DNA of 64,000 nucleotides, taken from positions 310,001 to 374,000 of the forward strand of contig JACKPW010000004.1 in assembly GCA_024233215.1 (NCBI GenBank). The letters are read 5' to 3'. A program made the position numbers and the translations under genes. The notes below the pieces were generated by a model. It was not told the DNA's origin, searched no databases, and saw only the letters and a list, made by a program, of their open reading frames with translations. The stretch is from Verrucomicrobiales bacterium. Its GTDB lineage: Bacteria > Verrucomicrobiota > Verrucomicrobiia > Limisphaerales > J093. Of the stretch, positions 62,601 to 64,000 are shown in pieces. The stretch's first letter is position 1. Every line of letters begins with the position of its first letter.

Positions 62601-63041
62601 TTGTTGCACCGGACATTGCGTCTGGGCGACGGGGAAGATCGTGGGCAACTGCTCGTGCTCCGACTTCACCACCCGGATCACGACCGCTCCCAGTTCCTCC
62701 GGGACCGGGATCATCATGATGTAATGGCCGGGACGGTAGAACTGCTCGAAGGCCGGCAGTGGAATCCACGGACTGGGCGTGGTCTCCGTGAGCCTGGCAA
62801 TCTGCCGGAACTCCGGATAATAGAAGCCCGGTTCGGCAGCGTCGAATTCCACCCGCATCATCGGTCCCTCGGCCGCCGCCTTCAGGTTGAGGAAGGGCTC
62901 CGCCTTCGGAGCGGGCCCACCTGTGGCACCCTCACCTCCCTGGGAGTTGACCCAGAAAATCGCCGCCAGGCAAAGCGAGGCAAGGAAAACCGTGCGGCCA
63001 ACCAGGCGCCGCGAGGAAGAAAGGAAGGCGTTCAGGAACAT
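53685..63041 (-). CDS. Giant exported protein of T-x-C-P-x-x-x heptad repeats with duplicated C-terminal domains
   Basis: The product has 3118 residues. A signal peptide lies at 1-35 (RRLVGRTVFLASLCLAAIFW). A Cys-free domain covers about 46-138. From residue 141 to about 2550 the chain is an almost unbroken run of T-x-C-P-x-x-x units (for example TECPVRP, TQCPTVV), with occasional longer units of 8-11 residues such as CPLDPVQTQCP carrying Asp. A non-repeat segment follows (about 2555-2745, with a DSDGDGLD calcium-type motif), then a second small block of seven or eight heptads. Two tandem copies of a domain of about 155 residues end the protein; each starts CIEFEG, contains HAGQDLNLNNVNLR or close variant, GEYGGNVNL and GGQELWVDHIC, and has Cys at its borders. 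Roughly one residue in seven of the repeat is Cys, so disulfide cross-linking or metal binding outside the cell is expected. I recognise no family for the heptads. Confidence 0.8.
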   Translation of the reverse strand: MFLNAFLSSSRRLVGRTVFLASLCLAAIFWVNSQGGEGATGGPAPKAEPFLNLKAAAEGPMMRVEFDAAEPGFYYPEFRQIARLTETTPSPWIPLPAFEQFYRPGHYIMMIPVPEELGAVVIRVVKSEHEQLPTIFPVAQTQCPVQQTTCPQRLTECVQKETVCPIAPVATKCPLTPTECTLQWTVCPTAQTVCPVRPTECTPQPRPTYCPQTPTECPLTLTECAQVETLCPKEPTRCPKVETQCPTVVTVCPSDLPTACPTVPTQCPADVATQCPVLPTACPPTPTECATEPTVCPVGETFCPVRPTECPVTATECSTQPTECPDPSGAVTVCPRQPTTCPAYQTVCPLDPVQTQCPEEPTNCPKRATVCPSDVPTECPAVTTECPQGPTFCPEQPTTCPQERTQCPDGVTFCPEIPTSCPAVPTECADAVNATVCPQVETFCPVGLTECPKTETECPSGPTFCPVTPTVCPRVATECPKQVTLCVVAPTECPVAGTFTECPTQQTLCPRKATECPRIQTQCPDIPTTCPSDPAATQCPVVPTECPAEATHCVQESTLCPVAITVCPDKATVCPRLQTECPAGPTFCPQVATECPKTPTECPAQATRCPQTSTQCPVLPTLCPSEPAPTECPVNRTECPTAETYCPKVPTECPIVRTECPGGPTYCVVEPTVCPVDLTTCPNRQTFCPTAQTLCPIQVTVCPEKEIATVCPRAATQCPKIETQCPGGATECPVDRTTCPSVITACPAKATECAGKPTECTPRPVVTECPLVATTCPVGVTECPVEVTVCPRELTACPAQATVCPRKLTECPIIDTYCPREPTKCPAEPTLCAQEATVCPLDRTVCPTAVTLCPERPTLCPVERTACPAEVTLCSGTDAVTLCPVRRTECPTIRTECPVSPTFCPTKPTTCPAFPTVCPKVPVDTQCPKSATKCPVEPTECAAAQTECPLVRTECPSGPTFCPEVPTECVINAATICPIDAVDTECPQVLTECPNRPTLCVGDQPTLCPQQKTECPQLLTVCPEHLTACPQTRTECPDLSAVTVCPIQATSCPIVLTECPTRATYCATTPVVTLCPVESTTCPEKAVITECPVAPTYCPGKPTECSVAVTECAVDLATVCPADPVATQCPVKPTECPAGAVTVCPSLGVVTQCPVQATSCPTVATECPVRPTTCPTKPTVCPDASVKTQCPVQATVCPTAAVVTTCPIQATVCPLVSAVTTCPTLVTRCPGQATVCPTQATACPVQATVCPSNPTQCPVNNATVCPAIPSPTACPVSATICPVAAFNTQCPRTPTLCPAGATFCPQNATTCPRVATACPVNATTCPTELTKCPTQATLCPLQRTVCPAVVPTQCPDAATFCPTKITACPREQTRCPLQATVCPTKTTICPQQLTVCPEKETACPKAPTECPVVKTECPTGVTFCPVEPTRCPQSRTTCPSLPTVCPSADGTTVTQCPIKPTICPLAPATTECPQQKTECPVEQTVCPLDPVLTQCPTRPTACPVQATLCASALTASLTQCPALPTFCPPASGAVPTQCPVVVTECPPNDAPTTCPKVVTQCPANSSLTECPQGPTYCPQEITACPDLPTECNGAVTICPVDTLATQCPRVPTVCPQDEATVCPTDPIPTQCPAQVTVCPANALTECPHIATICPVPGTLTQCSGVPTQCPTDDLVTSCPQEPTMCPIKLTACPANPTVCPEHEATICPVNPNPTQCPATPTECTPGAPTVCPVDTLATQCPVQATFCPDVAVLTQCPALPTECVLDATITTCPNRPTVCPAGGIVVATQCAIDPTRCPISLTECALVHTQCPGTGVTTCPQITSPTQCPLVLTQCPEQATRCPVQVTECNLYGVVTACPQEPTRCPVERTSCPEQPTLCPVQLTECPRIPTECPAIEPTVCPDAGLFTECPKVATQCPLDEPTVCPNTTVATQCPVEATVCPVTSDVTQCPALPTFCPDPTGAYVTQCAARPTVCSLLPVQTQCPIQVTECLDVAVITQCPSGPTFCPTVPTECPNLVTVCPARATECPVDPMVTECPKVPTQCPVNEPTVCAGVANLVTECAVNPTVCPADTVATQCPAWVTLCAVTATMQTQCPVQATVCPVDTLVTACPIKPTTCPIRPTTCPALATECVDVAVTVCPNDVTVVTQCATQPTVCPSDTVFTQCPTRPTLCPATPNPTECPVVVTECPSTSSADVTICPRKVTVCPTEAVLTQCPIDTTLCPRSLTECPRLVTHCIIRPTECLASPTACPVVQTQCPATPTECVTVPTECPLTPTECVLEITICPDPGGAMTTQCPIEPTRCPVDPVPTQCPATVTECVTVPTECPLTPTECVYEPTVCPNPDGSVTECPDLAGQVTQCPLETTRCPVEDTVCPQDPVDTQCPVQATTCPRSLTECVQETTICPLLATVCPDPTGETTQCAVEPTVCPTDTTATQCPKKSTECPIILTQCPAEPTLCPVDPKATECPVEPTACPKEITLCVIEPTVCPDLTTDLTQCPNQPTLCPREPVSTQCPIVPTECGDQPTLCPIPGATTQCPIVSTLCPQFPLICPGWLEIDEFPESVARLQLCLPTGGKQSVSLTGPARVHVGIGPNGEAHDSDGDGLDQVQTEIVQLELNGEVAGLGSVRVHLPMIAGAIPQPAHGAMEETANNTPGILDVAPFASTGSVDSFFDVFVEIDLTDTSGNLTTVRGDNPLRLRANLQHKPAGPCETYQAVEPIMLLDLNGESTGYQVCGFEWVPNPGPNGVTECPVEPTRCPVESTLCPVQATVCPLDPVPTQCPALPTECVSDPVLCPVLPCIEFEGPRVGTEYKVGDSVTENGVTMGIEKFQWSNGDTTDAGHAVIDNRQYAGHVGQDLNLNNVNLRFRFDRCIRKVSLHFGEYGGNVNLAINGELKNVENFISLNGTTIGGVLVQVTQVTTGRGVLGTIVLDGAIETFAIGGQELWIDHICFEECQVNPIPCIEFEGLPAGATYIVGDSFTDAGMTMVVERFQWSNGTWTDTGHAFVDKNQQAGHAGQDLNLNNVNLRLRSEACIGGLTLRFGEYGGNVNLDVNDDFRNVPNFMALNGLVVGGVTVQVTDLGGGKGRLQLIGEIKSVAFGGQELWVDHICHGECQPAN
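54655..54797 (-). repeat. Second short heptad block before the C-terminal domain pair
   Basis: Seven to eight T-x-C-P-x-x-x units (TECPVEPTRCPVESTLCPVQ and on) separate the calcium-motif segment from the first CIEFEG domain. It shows that the repeat can be inserted as a linker elsewhere in the same protein. Confidence 0.8.
55386..62621 (-). repeat. Main T-x-C-P-x-x-x heptad array (21-bp period)
   Basis: About 7.2 kb of coding sequence repeats with a dominant 21-base period. By length this is roughly 320 units; I estimated this from length and did not count. Thr, Cys and Pro positions are nearly invariant while the three following residues vary, and neighbouring units differ strongly at synonymous sites, so selection on the peptide rather than recent copying explains the regularity. 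The array leaves many long open frames on the opposite strand, all of them shadows. Confidence 0.85.
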
Positions 63042-63104
63042 AAGCCAGAGACCAGACGAAACTGGATGTTTGCCGGGTTCATTTCAGTTCGGTTGCTGGT
63101 GTCA

Positions 63105-63133
63105 TATATAAGTCAGGTTGCACTGCTATGCAA
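63105..63133 (-). promoter_or_regulatory. Sigma-70-type promoter of the giant Cys-Pro repeat gene
   Basis: On the minus strand TTGCAT (63133-63128) and TATATA (63110-63105) are exactly 17 bases apart, four of six and four to five of six consensus matches. The -10 box lies 63 bases before the ATG at 63041, leaving a leader of about 55 bases. This AT-rich patch stands out from the GC-rich surroundings. Confidence 0.55.
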
Positions 63134-63235
63134 ACGGTATTATGGAGCCAGCCCGGAAAACGGTTGTCTCCAATCCCTTCCAAATCCAGGAATTCCGGCT
63201 GGAACCTGTCCAGGGAAGCGTGTGAACCGAGCGGT

Positions 63236-63329
63236 GCGAGGTTTTGGAGTGCGGTGAAAAGCGTCAGCCTTCACCGCTTTGGCGGCGGTATGAGAGGATG
63301 CCCCACGCGCCCGGCGATACCCCCCGCAG
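63236..63329. repeat. 94-bp intergenic direct repeat, copy 1
   Basis: The sequence starts GCGAGGTTTTGGAGTGCGGT and ends CCCCCCGCAG. It contains the hairpin GCGGTGAA/TTCACCGC. The second copy lies 197 bases on, in the same orientation and of the same length, with a handful of differences. Repeats beginning GGTTTTGGAGTGCGG are, to my memory, frequent in verrucomicrobial intergenic regions. Confidence 0.7.
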
Positions 63330-63432
63330 GTCGCGGCCTCATCGGGCATGTCTGTCTGGCCGGGGCCGTTTTTGAGCCCGGGTCCTCCGGAGGAAAGCGG
63401 CGATTGAGATCGCGCGCAGTCCACGACGCTTC

Positions 63433-63526
63433 GCGAGGTTTTGGAGTGCGGTGAAAAGCGTCAGCCTTCACCGCTTTGGCGGCGGTATGCCAGGATGCCC
63501 CACGCGCCCGGCACTACCCCCCGCAG
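63433..63526. repeat. 94-bp intergenic direct repeat, copy 2
   Basis: Same as copy 1 (GCGAGGTTTTGGAGTGCGGT ... CCCGCAG) with the same internal hairpin; most differences are in the stretch after GGCGGTATG and near CCCGGC. Confidence 0.7.
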
Positions 63527-63614
63527 CTCCGGGCGGAATCCGGAACCCCGAGCCATCGGCCGGTGCTGCGCCCGAGGACGGGGGGCACCCCGGAGACACT
63601 CTCTCATCCACCCC

Positions 63615-64000
63615 TCACGGCGCCCTCTCCACCGCCCGGAAGAATCTCAGCGGGAACTCGGCGCTGGTCTGGTCGGTGAGGGTGAAGATGGCTTCCTCGG
63701 CCAGGAACTCCCGCAGGTCGATCCAGGTCCGCAGGTCCACCGAGGCCTGCAGCACGTAGGTCCGGCCCGCCACCCCTTGAACCGGAATGACACGTCCCCG
63801 TTCCCATGCCGCTCCGGCCGGTTCAATCCCGGCTTCAACGCCATCGTCGTCACCCGGAACGTCCGGCTCGCCTCCCGCACCGGCACCCCGTTGTCGCTCA
63901 CCCGCACCGTGATCGGATGCACGCCCGGCGCCTGATCCTCCACCGGCACCCAGCTGAACGCCCCGCTCTCCGCCCCGATCTCCGCCCCTCCGGCGCCCCC
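63615..64000 (-). CDS. C-terminal part of an exported cadherin/Ig-like protein with the shared module, cut by the window edge and frameshifted
   Basis: Entering from the right edge, the frame encodes FSWVPVEDQAPGVHPITVRV and SDNGVPVREASRTFRVT, the look of a cadherin-like or Ig-like repeat, followed by VSFRFKG. It then goes out of frame at the C run 63773-63776 (G run on the coding strand). One additional base restores VAGRTYVLQASVDLRTWIDL and an ending FPLRFFRAVERAP with a stop at 63615. This is the same C-terminal module as in the exported proteins at 1.3-4.5 and 21-34 kb. The start of the gene is outside the window. Confidence 0.65.
   Translation of the reverse strand, partial: GRRRGGDRGGERGVQLGAGGGSGAGRASDHGAGERQRGAGAGGEPDVPGDDDGVEAGIEPAGAAWERGRVIPVQGVAGRTYVLQASVDLRTWIDLREFLAEEAIFTLTDQTSAEFPLRFFRAVERAP

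Larger units (their letters stand above)
63042..63614. other. Intergenic region upstream of the giant gene
   Basis: This 573-base stretch holds the promoter of the giant gene next to its start and a pair of 94-bp direct repeats (63236-63329 and 63433-63526). The small open frames in it are made by the repeats in different orientations and do not look coding. Confidence 0.5.

Noticed and set aside
55386..62621. Short regularly spaced DNA repeats suggesting a CRISPR array
   Set aside because: The period is 21 bases, there are no unique spacers of 30 or more bases, and the repeats are codons of a continuous protein with conserved Thr, Cys and Pro.
55431..63257. Long open frames on the plus strand opposite the giant gene
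   Set aside because: They result from the three-fold multiple of the repeat period on the opposite strand; their products are Arg/Gly/His-rich without start signals or domains.

Overview
The window is GC-rich bacterial DNA from what looks like a verrucomicrobium, probably of the Limisphaerales/Pedosphaera type; this assignment is an inference from gene content. The pointers are a pilus assembly operon with the gene order of the Akkermansia Amuc_1098-1101 cluster, an exosortase plus EpsI pair, a prepilin-like protein with an H-x10-DG motif, several very large exported proteins that share one C-terminal beta-type module (Y-x-[ILV]-[QE] ... W ... FYR), and a DUF5690/phosphonatase-like/alcohol dehydrogenase cassette. 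No rRNA, tRNA, CRISPR array, phage or insertion sequence was recognised.

Layout. 1-5.7 kb: a hydrolase tail, a small membrane protein, a DNRLRE/PKD surface protein with a possible structured leader RNA, and a prepilin-like protein. 5.8-10.4 kb (minus): a five-gene lipid/envelope operon (LpxH-like phosphoesterase, GT28-like glycosyltransferase, methyltransferase, OlsB-like N-acyltransferase, OlsA/PlsC-like O-acyltransferase). 10.7-14.0 kb (plus): DUF5690 transporter-like protein, phosphonatase-like hydrolase and zinc alcohol dehydrogenase. 14.2-21.5 kb (plus): an exported endonuclease/phosphatase-fold protein, then coaE, mfd and der. 21.5-34.5 kb (minus): five large exported proteins including a subtilisin-like protease. 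34.7-35.6 kb: a stand-alone 5'-3' exonuclease. 35.6-42.8 kb (minus): the pilus/secretin operon, in which the secretin is divided over two genes and PilM is fused to a PilN-like part. 43.1-46.4 kb (minus): exosortase, EpsI and a polyprenyl-phosphate sugar transferase, an exopolysaccharide export module. 46.5-53.6 kb: an Hsp70 paralogue, a degenerate receiver protein, a repeat pair, an RluA-type pseudouridine synthase, a PpiD/SurA-like protein and a membrane-anchored protein. 53.7-63.0 kb (minus): one 3118-residue exported protein, most of it a run of several hundred T-x-C-P-x-x-x heptads. 63.0-64.0 kb: a promoter, a repeat pair and the tail of another exported protein.

The strongest candidates for something undescribed are the giant Cys-Pro heptad protein, the two-gene secretin whose second half carries its own signal peptide, and a short motif (MD-x2-M-x2-RYG) shared by PilM, the PilO/Amuc_1100-like protein and an otherwise unrelated membrane-anchored protein.

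Caution on quality: four genes (subtilase, sugar transferase, a repeat-domain surface protein, and the partial gene at the right edge) are each broken by what looks like one missing base in a run of four G or C, where five would restore the family-typical frame. That uniform pattern suggests homopolymer errors in the sequence more than real pseudogenes.
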